Numbered from the stretch's first letter, positions 45,342-54,777 are shown. The stretch is DNA of 64,000 nt from Allocoprococcus comes (GCF_013300725.1 NZ_JAAIMM010000013.1:1-64000); one strand, 5' to 3'. The notes: generated from the letters alone by a model not told the origin. Translations and numbers: made by a program.

Positions 45342-45374
45342 TGACCTTGATAGAATCTCGGTCAATTCTTTTTT
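45337..45374 (+). terminator. Terminator overlapping the recombinase promoter, with repeat copy
   Basis: AGAATTGACC (45337-45346) and GGTCAATTCT (45360-45369) form a 10-bp stem followed by a T-run. It would stop phage transcripts coming from upstream, while transcripts starting at about 45348 contain only the second arm and escape. Positions 45347-45369 are the inverted copy of 26896-26918. Confidence 0.75.
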
Positions 45375-45391
45375 AGAGAGGAAGAGTTGAC

Positions 45392-46738
45392 ATGAGGAAA
45401 ATGAATGTAGGTTATCTGAGGGTATCCACAGAAAACCAGACGGAAAAATATGGACTGGATCTGCAAAAGAACAAGATCATAGAAAGAGCCGAAAAAGATG
45501 GAGACAAGATAGACAAGTGGTATATAGATGGCGGTTATTCTGGCAGCACGCTCGACCGACCGGATATACAACGGTTATTAGAGGATTCTAAGAATGGATA
45601 TATTGAAAAAGTATATATCTATAAACTCGACAGAGTGAGCCGTGACACCATTGATACGCTTGTGATTCTATATCGTACATTACCGGAATACAACGTTAAG
45701 ATTGTATCCGCTACCGAAGAATTAAGTCTGGATACGCCAATGGATAAAATGAAAATCGGCATTGATGCGCTTATGGGACAGTACGAACGAGAGATTATAT
45801 CCATGCGAACAAAAGCCGGAATGCTTGAGCGTGTTAAAAGCGGTCTGTGGATGGGGGGAGGACGTGTCCCGTTCGGCTATTACTATGACAGAAATGACGG
45901 GATATTACATCCAAAAGAAGACGAAGCAGAAAAAGTTCGGACCATGTATCGGCTGTATAACGATGGATATTCATGCCAGAAAATATCGGATATGCTAGGA
46001 ATGAAAGGAGAAAGAATTGTTATCCAGATATTAAAAAGAAAGTCGAATATAGGATACATAGAATACAAAGGAAACATTTACAAGGGGAAACATGAAGCAA
46101 TCATAGACGAAGAAACATTTTATAAAACACAGAGATTTATGGAAAAACGATCGAATAATTCTTATATCTGCAACAAATTTCTACTTTCTGGATTGTGCTT
46201 TTGCGGAAAATGTGGCGCACGAATGCGATATAAAAAATGGGCGAATAGACATGTATTAGAGTGCTATTCTAGGGATGGGTACAAAGAATACATGGTAAAA
46301 AACCCAAATTGTGACAGCAAAAGACCGGACGCAAAGGATGTGGAAAAAGAAGTGTCTGACTGCTTTAAGCGGTTTGCTGTAAATATAACAGGAAGACGTG
46401 AAAAGCAACTTAGTAAAAAAGAGCTTATTGAAAAAGAAATGAAAAGCACGGTAGACAAGCTCAAAAAGCTCTATGAATTATATGCCACAAATGAAAGTGA
46501 AACGCTATTGGAAGTGATCGGAAAGTCGGAAAAACGGGTAAAAGAACTTAGAAGAGAGCTAGACAAGGAAACGCGGGAAAAATCTCTGACCACTCCGGAG
46601 AGAATTGAAAAAATAAAAAAGATTTCGGATGTATGGGATAAATTAGATGTAAAAGAACAAAACAAAGTCTTGAAAGAATGCATAGACAAGATTGTGATTA
46701 CTGACGGAAATATAGACATCTATTTTAATTTGCTGTGA
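45392..46738 (+). CDS. Large serine recombinase of the sigG element
   Basis: 448 residues. The resolvase domain has the catalytic serine Ser12 in YLRVSTENQ, with IYKLDRVSRD and the MGQYEREIISMRTKAG helix. It is followed by the recombinase domain (RVPFGYYYD onward), a zinc ribbon with CFCGKCGARM and later cysteines (ECYSRDGY, NPNCDS), and a coiled coil around 340-410. All parts are present, so it should be active. It ends 18 bases before the right core, the normal place of an integrase next to its att site. It belongs to the same general class as SpoIVCA/CisA, which excise sigK skin elements. GAGGAAG precedes the ATG. Confidence 0.95.
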   Translation: MRKMNVGYLRVSTENQTEKYGLDLQKNKIIERAEKDGDKIDKWYIDGGYSGSTLDRPDIQRLLEDSKNGYIEKVYIYKLDRVSRDTIDTLVILYRTLPEYNVKIVSATEELSLDTPMDKMKIGIDALMGQYEREIISMRTKAGMLERVKSGLWMGGGRVPFGYYYDRNDGILHPKEDEAEKVRTMYRLYNDGYSCQKISDMLGMKGERIVIQILKRKSNIGYIEYKGNIYKGKHEAIIDEETFYKTQRFMEKRSNNSYICNKFLLSGLCFCGKCGARMRYKKWANRHVLECYSRDGYKEYMVKNPNCDSKRPDAKDVEKEVSDCFKRFAVNITGRREKQLSKKELIEKEMKSTVDKLKKLYELYATNESETLLEVIGKSEKRVKELRRELDKETREKSLTTPERIEKIKKISDVWDKLDVKEQNKVLKECIDKIVITDGNIDIYFNLL

Positions 46739-46756
46739 TTTCCCTTTACTATAATC

Positions 46757-46766
46757 GTCCCGATGA
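46757..46766. repeat. attR core
   Basis: GTCCCGATGA, identical to 26865-26874. Left flank 46739-46756 is the other arm of the circle dyad; right flank is sigG from codon 98 onward. Confidence 0.88.
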
Positions 46767-47257
46767 TCATCGGTGAGATCCGGAGATTTATCCGGGACAA
46801 TAATTCGATCCGTGTCAGCAGATCACTCAGGGATACCGCATATAAAGCAATTTACGCGAAAGAAAATTATGTCAAAGTAAACCAGAAAGAACCTACCGTT
46901 CAGGAAATTGCAGAGGAAATCGGGATCGCAAAGGAAGAGATCGTCTATGCGCTGGATGCGATCCAGATGCCGGTCAGCTTAAATGAGCCGGTATATAATG
47001 ATAATGGAGATGCTATGTATGTGATGGACCAGATCAGTGACAAAAGGAACAAAGAAGACAGATGGGTGGAGAATCTGTCTCTTCAGGCGGCAATGGATCG
47101 GCTCGGAAAAAGGGAGAAGCATATTATCAGACTTCGTTTTTTTGAAGGAAAAACGCAGATGGAGGTAGCAGAAGAAATCGGAATTTCCCAGGCACAGGTA
47201 AGCCGCCTGGAAAAGAACGCACTCAGGGCTATGCGACAATATCTGCGAAGTGAATAG
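46763..47257 (+). pseudogene. sigG: sigG, 3' part
   Basis: From 46757 the frame encodes VPMIIGEIRRFIRDNNSIRV, the rest of region 2.3-2.4, region 3 (EPTVQEIAEEIGIAKEEIVY), NEPVYNDNGDAMYVMDQ, and region 4 with the helix-turn-helix EVAEEIGISQAQVSRLEKNA, to the natural stop at 47257. The visible ATG at 46763 has no ribosome site or promoter, so this half is silent unless joined to codons 1-94. No frameshift or stop is seen, which implies recent or continuing selection for the whole gene. Confidence 0.95.
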
Positions 47258-47275
47258 AAAAATAGAGATTTCCAG

Positions 47276-47304
47276 TTGAAATTTGTCAAGGTTCATACTA
47301 TTAT
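47276..47304 (+). promoter_or_regulatory. SigA promoter of the HAD gene
   Basis: TTGAAA (47276-47281), 17-base spacer, TATTAT (47299-47304), starting 19 bases after the sigG stop. Confidence 0.7.
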
Positions 47305-47335
47305 AATCATAGAACAGAAGAACAGGAGAACAGCA

Positions 47336-47986
47336 ATGTATAAAGCGTGTATTTTTGACTTGGATGGAACTTTGACAAATACGCTGGATTCGCTGACTTA
47401 TTCAACGAATAAGACGTTAGAAGAAATGGGACTTGAGACGATTACCAAAGACCAGTGCCGAAGCTTCGTTGGAGATGGAGCCAGATGTCTTATGGAGCGT
47501 GCGCTTCGTGCGTCCGGAGACACAGAGCTTAAGAGGATTGAAGAAGGTATGGAAGTGTACAGCAGAATCTTTGGAGAAAATTGTATGTACCATGTCCGTC
47601 CTTATGATGGCGTTGTTCAGATGTTAGATTCACTGAAGAAGAAGGGAATAAAGATTGCAGTATTTTCCAACAAACCACATTTGCAGGCGATCGATGTAGT
47701 GGAAAGTACATTTGGAAAAGAATATTTTGACCATATTCAGGGGCAGGCGGGTGAATTTCCGAAGAAACCGGATCCGGAAGGACTTCTGTGGATACTTGAT
47801 AAATTAGGGGTATCGCCGGAAGAAGGAATATACATAGGGGACTCGGATGTAGATATGAAGACAGGGAAGGCTGCCGGTATGTTTACAGTCGGAGCAGAAT
47901 GGGGATTCCGGACCAAAGAACTTCTTGTGGAGACAGGAGCAGATGCGACAATTGCACATGCTGAAGAATTGCTTAACTATTTATAG
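47336..47986 (+). CDS. HAD-family phosphatase (phosphoglycolate phosphatase-like)
   Basis: 216 residues. DxD motif in FDLDGTLTNTLDSL at the N-terminus, SNKPH (motif II Ser), and YIGDSDVDMKTGKAAG (motif IV). The alpha-helical cap of about residues 18-85 is that of the Gph/PGMB subfamily. CAGGAG precedes the ATG at 47336. Hydrolyses a small phosphate ester; the substrate cannot be inferred from sequence. Confidence 0.88.
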   Translation: MYKACIFDLDGTLTNTLDSLTYSTNKTLEEMGLETITKDQCRSFVGDGARCLMERALRASGDTELKRIEEGMEVYSRIFGENCMYHVRPYDGVVQMLDSLKKKGIKIAVFSNKPHLQAIDVVESTFGKEYFDHIQGQAGEFPKKPDPEGLLWILDKLGVSPEEGIYIGDSDVDMKTGKAAGMFTVGAEWGFRTKELLVETGADATIAHAEELLNYL

Positions 47987-48035
47987 TTCAGATGAGAAGA
48001 TTTTTCTGTGAGAAAGATAAGGGAGGGTTGCCTGT

Positions 48036-48299
48036 ATGTATGAGTATGATGAAGAATGTCTGCAGACATTCCTGAATATGCAGTCACAGCTTTTTGATGA
48101 GCCGGTTGCAGAGACACTGGAAGAAGCAGAAGCATTTCTGGAAGACTGTATGGCGGTTGTTGTAGATTCTATTAAGGATGTGAGAGATTATCTGGATGAA
48201 AGCGGAGCGGACATCAGTGGTATGAGTGATGAAGAGCTGGAAGAGGCTTCAGAAGTATTCGCACTTCCGAACGGACAGTATCTGATCGTAGAAGGTTAA
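48036..48299 (+). CDS. Small acidic protein of unknown function
   Basis: 87 residues, strongly acidic and helical (ETLEEAEAFLEDCMAVVVDS; EDLEEASEVF-like end MSDEELEEASEVF). GGGAGGG is at the correct distance before the ATG. No family is recognised. It follows the HAD gene by 49 bases and shares its terminator, so the two may be one operon. Confidence 0.7.
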   Translation: MYEYDEECLQTFLNMQSQLFDEPVAETLEEAEAFLEDCMAVVVDSIKDVRDYLDESGADISGMSDEELEEASEVFALPNGQYLIVEG

Positions 48300-48311
48300 T
48301 AAAAGAAAAAG

Positions 48312-48345
48312 AGCTGCGGCATCAGTTGTTTGCCGCAGCTTTTTT
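48312..48345. terminator. Convergent terminator
   Basis: AGCTGCGGCA (48312-48321) and TGCCGCAGCT (48331-48340), perfect 10-bp stem, nine-base loop, T-run on the plus side and AAAAAG-rich side toward the minus gene, whose stop is within the stem area. Confidence 0.9.
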
Positions 48346-48753
48346 GAGCGCATCACGGATGGCGTTGACAAGAAGCTGAGAAGTATAGGGACTGTCGGTT
48401 GAAATAGTCAGGTTATCAAGAGACTGGGACTTGCAGATCTGATCAGCCAGATCATCGAGAGATGGCTGAAGGAGTGGGTACATGGCAGTTACAGTTTCGT
48501 TCAGATTGGAAATGCGGATGGAATCGATCGAAGCGTCTGAGACAGAAACTTCCAGTTCCAGATTTTCGTTTCCAAGTGTGAAAGAAGAGGTATAAACGCC
48601 GGGTGTATATTTTTTATCTGATACAGAGGAATGCCGGCTTCCGGAGAACATAAAGAATAAAAGACAGAGGATGAGAATACCTAAAGTGGCAAAAATAACG
48701 GTATAGATAATTTCTTTCATGTGAAGTACGATAATTTTTGTTTTGGAACTCAT
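48322..48753 (-). CDS. Membrane-anchored FMN-binding-like protein
   Basis: 143 residues: an N-terminal membrane segment (IIYTVIFATLGILILCLLFF, about 15-34), then an extracytoplasmic domain with KYTPGVYTSSFTLGNENLEL and VSVSDASIDSIRISNLNET, which looks like the FMN_bind fold (GxYt ... v.v....I..i). The C-terminal half is helical. AAGGAGG precedes the ATG. FMN attachment (usually to Thr in SGAT-like motifs) is not evident, so the function is open. Confidence 0.65.
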   Translation of the reverse strand: MSSKTKIIVLHMKEIIYTVIFATLGILILCLLFFMFSGSRHSSVSDKKYTPGVYTSSFTLGNENLELEVSVSDASIDSIRISNLNETVTAMYPLLQPSLDDLADQICKSQSLDNLTISTDSPYTSQLLVNAIRDALKKAAANN

Positions 48754-48845
48754 AAAGAACCTCCTTAGGCAGTATGGAATTTCGGCATGTAATGCCGCTT
48801 AATAAACTATATGAAAAGAAAGAACCGTTTATGCATGAGAAATGC

Positions 48846-48874
48846 GTGACAAAAGAGAAAGGATTTAGTAGAAT
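48846..48874 (+). promoter_or_regulatory. SigA promoter of pth-mfd
   Basis: GTGACA (48846-48851), 17-base spacer, TAGAAT (48869-48874), 30 bases before the pth start codon. Confidence 0.65.
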
Positions 48875-48904
48875 CAGGAAAGAGAAAAAGCAGAGGTGAA
48901 TAGA

Positions 48905-49480
48905 ATGTTTGTAATTGCAGGACTTGGAAACCCGGATGAAAAGTATCAGGGGACAAGACATAATGTTGGATTTGATGTAGTGGACCGTTTGGCGGAGAAA
49001 TATCAGATAGCAGTCGATACAAAAAAACACCGTGCCCTTATCGGGAAGGGTGTGGTCGAGGGACAGAAGGTAATTCTTGTAAAGCCACAGACTTACATGA
49101 ATCTGAGTGGGGAGAGTCTCCGCAGTCTGGTGGAATATTACAAGATCGATCCGGAGAAAGAGCTTCTGGTGATCTACGATGATATCAGTCTGGAAGTCGG
49201 ACAGCTCAGGATCCGCAGAAAAGGAAGTGCCGGTGGGCATAATGGAATCAAAAATATTATTGCCAATCTTGGAACCAGTGTGTTCCCACGAATCAAGGTA
49301 GGTGTGGGAGAAAAACCGAAAGGATATGATCTTGCAGATTATGTTCTCGGAAAATTTTCCAAAGAGGACCGTGTACTTATGGAAGAAGGATATGATCTTG
49401 CCTGCGAAGCTTCTGTGCTGATCATGCAGGGAGCGATTGACCGGGCAATGAACGAATACAACCAGAAAAAGAAAGAATAA
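48905..49480 (+). CDS. pth: Peptidyl-tRNA hydrolase
   Basis: 191 residues. Releases peptides from prematurely dropped peptidyl-tRNA. Signature VIAGLGNPDEKYQGTRHNVG at the N-terminus with the catalytic His in RHNVGF, KPQTYMNLSGES, and GGHNGIKNI. AGAGGTG supports the ATG at 48905. Forms a pair with mfd 16 bases downstream, the usual pth-mfd order of Firmicutes. Confidence 0.96.
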   Translation: MFVIAGLGNPDEKYQGTRHNVGFDVVDRLAEKYQIAVDTKKHRALIGKGVVEGQKVILVKPQTYMNLSGESLRSLVEYYKIDPEKELLVIYDDISLEVGQLRIRRKGSAGGHNGIKNIIANLGTSVFPRIKVGVGEKPKGYDLADYVLGKFSKEDRVLMEEGYDLACEASVLIMQGAIDRAMNEYNQKKKE

Positions 49481-49496
49481 GAGGAGGCAAAAAGCG

Positions 49497-52400
49497 ATGC
49501 ATGCACTTACGGCTCCCTTATCTGAACTGGCAGAGATTGAAGAAATCTATGGAGAGCGGGGGCGGGAACCGGGAATGCTGCTCCTTTCCGGGTGTGTGAC
49601 ATCACAGAAAACCCATCTGATGTATGCGCTTGGGAAAGGTTATGCACGTACACTGATCGTTCTTTCCAGTGAAGATAAGGCAAAAAAATTATATGAAGAA
49701 TATCGTTTCTTAAATGAAAATACCAGCTATTATCCGGCAAAGGATCTTCTGTTTTACCAGGCAGATATCCATGGAAAACAGCTGGTCAAACAGCGGATGG
49801 AAACTCTGCAGATGATGATGGAGGCAGAAGCAGAAAGCCAGGTCACAGTCATCACAACGATTGATGGATTCATGGATGAACTGCCGCCGGAAGCAGAAGT
49901 GAAAGGGGATATCCTGACTATTTCAAATGGTGAAGCAGTGGAATTTGAATCCCTCAAGGAGAAGATCGTAAAACTTGGTTATGACAGGGAAGCCCAGGTG
50001 GATGGACCGGGACAGTTTGCTGTTCGTGGTGGAATCATTGATATTTACCCGCTTACCGAGGAATTGCCGATCCGTATTGAATTCTGGGGAGATGAAGTGG
50101 ATTCGATCCGTACTTTTGATGTGGACAGCCAGAGATCGGTAGAAAATCTGGAGCAGATCGTTATTTACCCGGCGGATGACAGACTGGGAAGTGACAGAAA
50201 AGTTTCTTTTATCAATTACTTTGATCCGAAGGACACGTTGGTGTTCCTGGATGAACCGGCCAGGCTTCTGGAAAAAGGACGTCTGGCAGAAAACGAAGTA
50301 GAAAAGGCGAGAGAAAATCGCGCAGAAGAAATGGCAAGAACCGGGGAGATGGAAGAAGCCCCGGAGTTTTTTGCGACCGATGAAATCGTAAAATTTCTGA
50401 ACCGGTTCTGCATGATCGGGATGTGCGCGCTGGAAATGAAATGCAAGCCGTTTTTTGTGAGAAAGCGGTTTGGAATTCAGGCAAAAAGCGTCAACCCGTA
50501 TAACAGCAGCTTTGAGATGCTGACACAGGATCTCAAAAGACTGAAAAGGAACGGATACCGGGCGGTTCTGATTTCGGGATCCAGGACAAGAGCAAAGCGC
50601 CTGGCGGAGGATCTGCGGGATTATGATCTGAGTAGTTTTTACAGCGAGGATCAGGAACGTGAAGTGAAACCAGGGGAGATCATGGTATGCTACGGGCATA
50701 TAGAAGTCGGATATGAGTATCCGATGATCAAATTTATTGTTATTTCCGAGTCGGATATTTTTGGCAAGACAAAGAAGAAAAAGAAACGGAAAAGTTACGA
50801 TGGACAAAAAATAAGCAGCTTTTCGGATCTGAAACCGGGGGATTATGTGGTACACGAGAATCATGGACTTGGAATTTACCGGGGAATCGAAAAGATTGAA
50901 GTTGATAAGGTGACAAAGGATTATATGAAGATTTCGTATGCTGATGGTGGAAATCTTTATATTCTTGCCACACAGCTTGACCAGATCCAGAAGTATGCCA
51001 GTGCAGATGCTAAAAAGCCGAAACTTAACAAACTTGGAGGACAGGAATGGCATCGCACGAAGAGCAAGGTAAAGACAGCAGTCTGGCAGATAGCCAAAGA
51101 TCTGGTGGAACTCTATGCAGTACGGCAGTCCAAAGAAGGATTTGTCTATGAAAAGGACACGGTCTGGCAGAAGGAATTTGAAGAAATGTTTCCATTTGAG
51201 GAAACGGAGGATCAACAGCTTGCAATCGAGGCAACAAAACGGGATATGGAAAGTCCAAAGATCATGGACCGTCTGATCTGTGGGGATGTGGGATTTGGAA
51301 AGACAGAGATTGCAATCCGGGCAGCATTTAAAGCAGTGCAGGAGAACAAGCAGGTTGTCTATCTGGTCCCTACTACGATTCTTGCACAGCAGCATTACAA
51401 CACTTTTGTGCAGCGGATGAAAGAATTTCCAGTAAGGGTGGATCTGTTATGCCGTTTCCGTACACCTGCGCAGCAGAAAAAGACGATTGAAGACCTGAAA
51501 AAAGGACAGGTTGACATCATTATCGGAACCCACCGGGTACTGAGTAAGGATGTGTCATTTAAAGATCTGGGACTTTTGATCATTGATGAGGAACAGCGCT
51601 TTGGGGTACAACATAAAGAAAAGATCAAAAAACTGAAAGAGAATATTGATGTTCTGACACTTACGGCAACACCGATTCCACGAACACTTCATATGAGTCT
51701 GATCGGGATTCGTGATATGAGTGTGCTGGAAGAAGCTCCGATCGACCGTATGCCGATCCAGACCTATGTGATGGAGGAGAATGATGAGATGGTCCGGGAG
51801 GCAATCGAAAGAGAAATTTCCCGCCAGGGACAGGTGTACTATGTCTATAACCGTGTCCAGGATATAGCTGAAATGGCAGCGAAGATCCAGAAACTTGTGC
51901 CGGATGCAAATGTGGCATATGCACACGGGCAGATGCGGGAGCACAAACTGGAAGACATCATGTATGATTTCATCAATGGAGAAATTGATGTTCTGGTATC
52001 GACGACGATCATCGAGACCGGACTTGACATTTCCAATGCCAATACCATGATCATCCATGACGCGGACCGGATGGGTCTCTCCCAGCTTTACCAGCTCCGG
52101 GGAAGGGTTGGCAGATCGAACCGTATGGCATACGCATTTCTCCTATATAGAAGAGACAAAATGCTCCGGGAGGTTGCAGAAAAACGACTTTCCGCAATTC
52201 GTGAGTTTACCGACCTTGGCTCCGGCGTAAAAATTGCCATGCGGGATCTGGAAATCCGTGGGGCAGGGAACCTGCTCGGTGAAGAACAGCATGGTCACAT
52301 GGATGCAGTGGGATATGACCTTTACTGCAAGATGTTAAGTGAGGCAGTCCGTCATCTGAAAGGAGAGATTCCGGAAGAAACCTATGCGACAACAGTGGAT

Positions 52401-52853
52401 CTGAATATTGATGCCTATATCCCTGCATCTTATATTCCGAATGAGTATCAGAAACTGGATATCTATAAACGGATCGCAGCAATCGAGACAGAAGAAGAGC
52501 AGGATGACATGTTAGAAGAACTGATCGACCGTTTTGGTGATCCTCCGCGCAAGGTACAGCAGCTTCTGATGATCGCACAGCTGAAAGCAAAAGCACATGC
52601 AGCTTATATTATTGCGGTAGAGCAAAAAGGGGATGAGTACAAATTTACCATGTATGAGAAAGCAAAGGTAAATGTAGCAAAGATTCCGGATCTGCTTGCA
52701 AAATATAAAGGAGAACTGACCTTTAAGGCAGATACGGAGAATCCATATTTTATTTACTGCAAACGCAGAAAAAATAAAAAGGAAAAAGCAGAACAGATTC
52801 TCGAAAATACAGGGAAAATTGTTGAAGATATACGGGAACTTGTCGAAGAATAA
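49497..52853 (+). CDS. mfd: Transcription-repair coupling factor
   Basis: 1118 residues. Removes RNA polymerase stalled at DNA damage and recruits UvrA. The UvrB-like N-terminal domain has [14 protein letters not shown] near residue 176. The CarD-like RNA polymerase interaction domain starts at [20 protein letters not shown]. The RecG-like helicase has Walker A ([17 protein letters not shown]), the DEEQ box ([14 protein letters not shown]), [11 protein letters not shown] and the [17 protein letters not shown] motif. A C-terminal autoinhibitory domain follows. AGAGGAGG precedes the ATG. Confidence 0.97.
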   Translation: MHALTAPLSELAEIEEIYGERGREPGMLLLSGCVTSQKTHLMYALGKGYARTLIVLSSEDKAKKLYEEYRFLNENTSYYPAKDLLFYQADIHGKQLVKQRMETLQMMMEAEAESQVTVITTIDGFMDELPPEAEVKGDILTISNGEAVEFESLKEKIVKLGYDREAQVDGPGQFAVRGGIIDIYPLTEELPIRIEFWGDEVDSIRTFDVDSQRSVENLEQIVIYPADDRLGSDRKVSFINYFDPKDTLVFLDEPARLLEKGRLAENEVEKARENRAEEMARTGEMEEAPEFFATDEIVKFLNRFCMIGMCALEMKCKPFFVRKRFGIQAKSVNPYNSSFEMLTQDLKRLKRNGYRAVLISGSRTRAKRLAEDLRDYDLSSFYSEDQEREVKPGEIMVCYGHIEVGYEYPMIKFIVISESDIFGKTKKKKKRKSYDGQKISSFSDLKPGDYVVHENHGLGIYRGIEKIEVDKVTKDYMKISYADGGNLYILATQLDQIQKYASADAKKPKLNKLGGQEWHRTKSKVKTAVWQIAKDLVELYAVRQSKEGFVYEKDTVWQKEFEEMFPFEETEDQQLAIEATKRDMESPKIMDRLICGDVGFGKTEIAIRAAFKAVQENKQVVYLVPTTILAQQHYNTFVQRMKEFPVRVDLLCRFRTPAQQKKTIEDLKKGQVDIIIGTHRVLSKDVSFKDLGLLIIDEEQRFGVQHKEKIKKLKENIDVLTLTATPIPRTLHMSLIGIRDMSVLEEAPIDRMPIQTYVMEENDEMVREAIEREISRQGQVYYVYNRVQDIAEMAAKIQKLVPDANVAYAHGQMREHKLEDIMYDFINGEIDVLVSTTIIETGLDISNANTMIIHDADRMGLSQLYQLRGRVGRSNRMAYAFLLYRRDKMLREVAEKRLSAIREFTDLGSGVKIAMRDLEIRGAGNLLGEEQHGHMDAVGYDLYCKMLSEAVRHLKGEIPEETYATTVDLNIDAYIPASYIPNEYQKLDIYKRIAAIETEEEQDDMLEELIDRFGDPPRKVQQLLMIAQLKAKAHAAYIIAVEQKGDEYKFTMYEKAKVNVAKIPDLLAKYKGELTFKADTENPYFIYCKRRKNKKEKAEQILENTGKIVEDIRELVEE

Positions 52854-52875
52854 TGTGTATTTTTTATGAAAAAGA

Positions 52876-52904
52876 TTGCCAGTAGTGGAAAAAAACGATA
52901 TACT
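52876..52904 (+). promoter_or_regulatory. SigA promoter of the foldase gene
   Basis: TTGCCA (52876-52881), 17-base spacer, TATACT (52899-52904). The 62-base leader holds the octamer GCACGATG twice (52913 and 52931 areas), of unknown meaning. Confidence 0.75.
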
Positions 52905-52966
52905 ATACGAGTGCACGATGAAGAATCATGCACGATGGAGAGAAGATCAAGGAGGAAATTTTATAA

Positions 52967-54010
52967 ATGAAAAAAAGAGTGGTTGCCTGTATACTGGCAG
53001 TTGCCTGCATTGCATCTTTAAGTGGATGCGGCAGTAAGTTCAACGGGCAGAATACAGTAGCGGAAGTTGGAGATGAAAAAGTTACTGCGGATGTAGCGAA
53101 CTTTTTTGCAAGATATCAACAGGCACAGTTTGAGACAACATATGGAAGTTATCTGGGAGATGATTTCTGGGATAAGGAAGTTTCAGATGGAAAGACTTAT
53201 GAACAGAATTATAAGGATTCAATCATTGATACCCTGGAAGAATTGTATATCCTGGATGAACACAAGGATGATTATAAGGTTTCATTAAGCGATGATGATA
53301 CGAAAAATATCGAGGATGCTGCGAAAAAATTTGCTGACAGTAATGACAGTGATACAAAAGAGGCAGTATCGGGCGATGAAGAGACAGTAAAAAAAGTACT
53401 GGAGCTTCTGACAATCCAAAATAAGATGGAAACAGCTATGACCGCGGAGGTAGATACAAATGTATCTGATGAGGAAGCTGCACAGAAGAAAATGCAGTAT
53501 GTGCTGTTCTCTACAAAGACAACGGACAGTGATGGAAATTCGACAGATATGTCAGATGACGAAAAAGCAGAAGTGAAAAAGAAAGCAGAAGATTTCCAGA
53601 AAGATGCGGCTTCGGCAGAAGATTTTTCTGTATTTGCAACAGCAGCAGGAGTTTCCGCAACTGATCTGACATTTGATTCTGATACAACTTCACCAAACGA
53701 AGATCTGATCAAAGCAGCAGACAAGTTAAAAGAAGGCGAAGTGACAGATGTGATCGAAGCAGACAATGGTTACTATGTTGCAAAGCTGGTCAGCCTTCTT
53801 GACCGTGATGCAACGGATACCAAGAAAGAGTCCATTGTATCGCAGAGAAAGAGTGACGAGTATCAGTCGATTTATAAGAAATGGAAAAAGAAAACTGATA
53901 TTAAAGTACATAAAAAAGTATGGAATACAATCAGTTTTGCTGATCAGGGCGTAACGGTTAAGAGCACGACCGAAGATACAGGCACATCTTCAGACTCTTC
54001 ATCAAAATAA
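52967..54010 (+). CDS. PrsA-like foldase lipoprotein (peptidyl-prolyl isomerase)
   Basis: 347 residues. Lipoprotein signal peptide KKRVVACILAVACIASLSGC with the lipobox cysteine at residue 22. The SurA/PrsA N-terminal helical region is followed by a parvulin domain over about 175-280 (QYVLFSTKTTDSDG, ADKLKEGEVTDVIEADNGYY), and a Ser/Thr-rich tail. Acts outside the membrane to help exported proteins fold. The parvulin part is divergent, so isomerase activity is less sure than the fold. Confidence 0.85.
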   Translation: MKKRVVACILAVACIASLSGCGSKFNGQNTVAEVGDEKVTADVANFFARYQQAQFETTYGSYLGDDFWDKEVSDGKTYEQNYKDSIIDTLEELYILDEHKDDYKVSLSDDDTKNIEDAAKKFADSNDSDTKEAVSGDEETVKKVLELLTIQNKMETAMTAEVDTNVSDEEAAQKKMQYVLFSTKTTDSDGNSTDMSDDEKAEVKKKAEDFQKDAASAEDFSVFATAAGVSATDLTFDSDTTSPNEDLIKAADKLKEGEVTDVIEADNGYYVAKLVSLLDRDATDTKKESIVSQRKSDEYQSIYKKWKKKTDIKVHKKVWNTISFADQGVTVKSTTEDTGTSSDSSSK

Positions 54011-54056
54011 GCGTCTGACTTAACAACAGGGAAGTACGACAGGAGGAGAGATTAGG

Positions 54057-54764
54057 ATGGAATCAATAGGTATAGTATTGAAGGATATCATGGGAAATAG
54101 TGCGGTGTTTATAGCCGGAAAAGAAGCCGTGATTATTTCAGCTGTTTCAATTGTTATATCAGTTCTCATTGGAATTTTAGGTTTGAAGCTGATCCGTGTC
54201 TGGAATGCACTGACTGGATTTATTGCAGGGGCACTGCTTGGATTTGCTGTGACATATCTGCTGGGACTGGAAGCTGTTCCGGTACTGATCGCAGCCGGAG
54301 TTGCAGGTCTGATCCTTGCAATACTGAACGGTGTATTCAAGAAGTTCGGAGCTTTCTGGGTATGCTTTCTGGGAGCGGCAGGTATAGTACTTGCGATTAC
54401 AAATGCAGGGAATTGGATCATGCTGGCAGTCTGTGGAGCAGTCGGACTGATTTTCGCAATCCTTGCGATGATCTGGTTTGAACCATTCGTGATCATTGCG
54501 ACTGCATTAACAGGTGGTTTTGGAGCAGGAATGACGATCTATGATCTGGCAGGTCTGAAAAATGTGATTTTCATGTGGATCATTTCGATTGTGATTACAT
54601 TTATCGGAATCGTGATCCAGTTTATTATGAAGTCAAGTGAGATTAACAAGAAGCAGGTTCGAAGAGCAAATGCGATCAAGAAAGAGACTTCAAAGGAAGA
54701 AGAAATAGAGATGGCAAGAACCATGCTGATCGATCTTGATGAGGATGAAGATGATGACGAATAA
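54057..54764 (+). CDS. TMEM198/DUF4203-like membrane protein
   Basis: 235 residues with about seven membrane segments in the N-terminal 190 (for example AVSIVISVLIGILGLKLIRV, GFIAGALLGFAVTYLLG), many with small-residue GxxxG patterns, and a charged cytoplasmic tail ending DLDEDEDDDE. Resembles the TMEM198/DUF4203 family. Function unknown. GGAGGAGAG precedes the ATG; it follows the foldase gene by 46 bases and ends at a terminator. Confidence 0.7.
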   Translation: MESIGIVLKDIMGNSAVFIAGKEAVIISAVSIVISVLIGILGLKLIRVWNALTGFIAGALLGFAVTYLLGLEAVPVLIAAGVAGLILAILNGVFKKFGAFWVCFLGAAGIVLAITNAGNWIMLAVCGAVGLIFAILAMIWFEPFVIIATALTGGFGAGMTIYDLAGLKNVIFMWIISIVITFIGIVIQFIMKSSEINKKQVRRANAIKKETSKEEEIEMARTMLIDLDEDEDDDE

Positions 54765-54777
54765 CTAAGAGTGATGG

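Larger units (their letters stand above)
26865..46756 (+). mobile_element. Prophage-derived sigG-intervening element (19,892 bp)
   Basis: Lies between two copies of the 10-base core GTCCCGATGA (26865-26874 and 46757-46766). Precise removal joins codon 94 of sigG to codon 95 in frame and yields 260 codons. Contents from left: terminase, portal, minor head protein, a run of unknown proteins, scaffold, a capsid/tape-measure deletion fusion, tail proteins, holin remnant, small early-region genes and a complete serine recombinase 18 bases from the right core. No repressor, replication, lysin, complete capsid or complete tape-measure gene is present, so it cannot make virions by itself. By analogy with the sigK skin elements it may be excised during sporulation; this is inference. 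Confidence 0.93.

Noticed and set aside
45337-45374. Terminator that would silence the recombinase
   Set aside because: The promoter at 45313-45341 starts transcription after the first arm, so the hairpin acts only on upstream transcripts.
26583-47257. sigG as a plain decayed pseudogene
   Set aside because: Both halves are free of stops and frameshifts, the core joins them in frame, and the recombinase is complete; reversible interruption fits better, although an accidental recent insertion is not excluded.
49923-51395. 490-codon open frame on the minus strand inside mfd
   Set aside because: It is antisense to strongly conserved Mfd domains and has low-complexity Cys/Leu/His composition typical of shadow frames.
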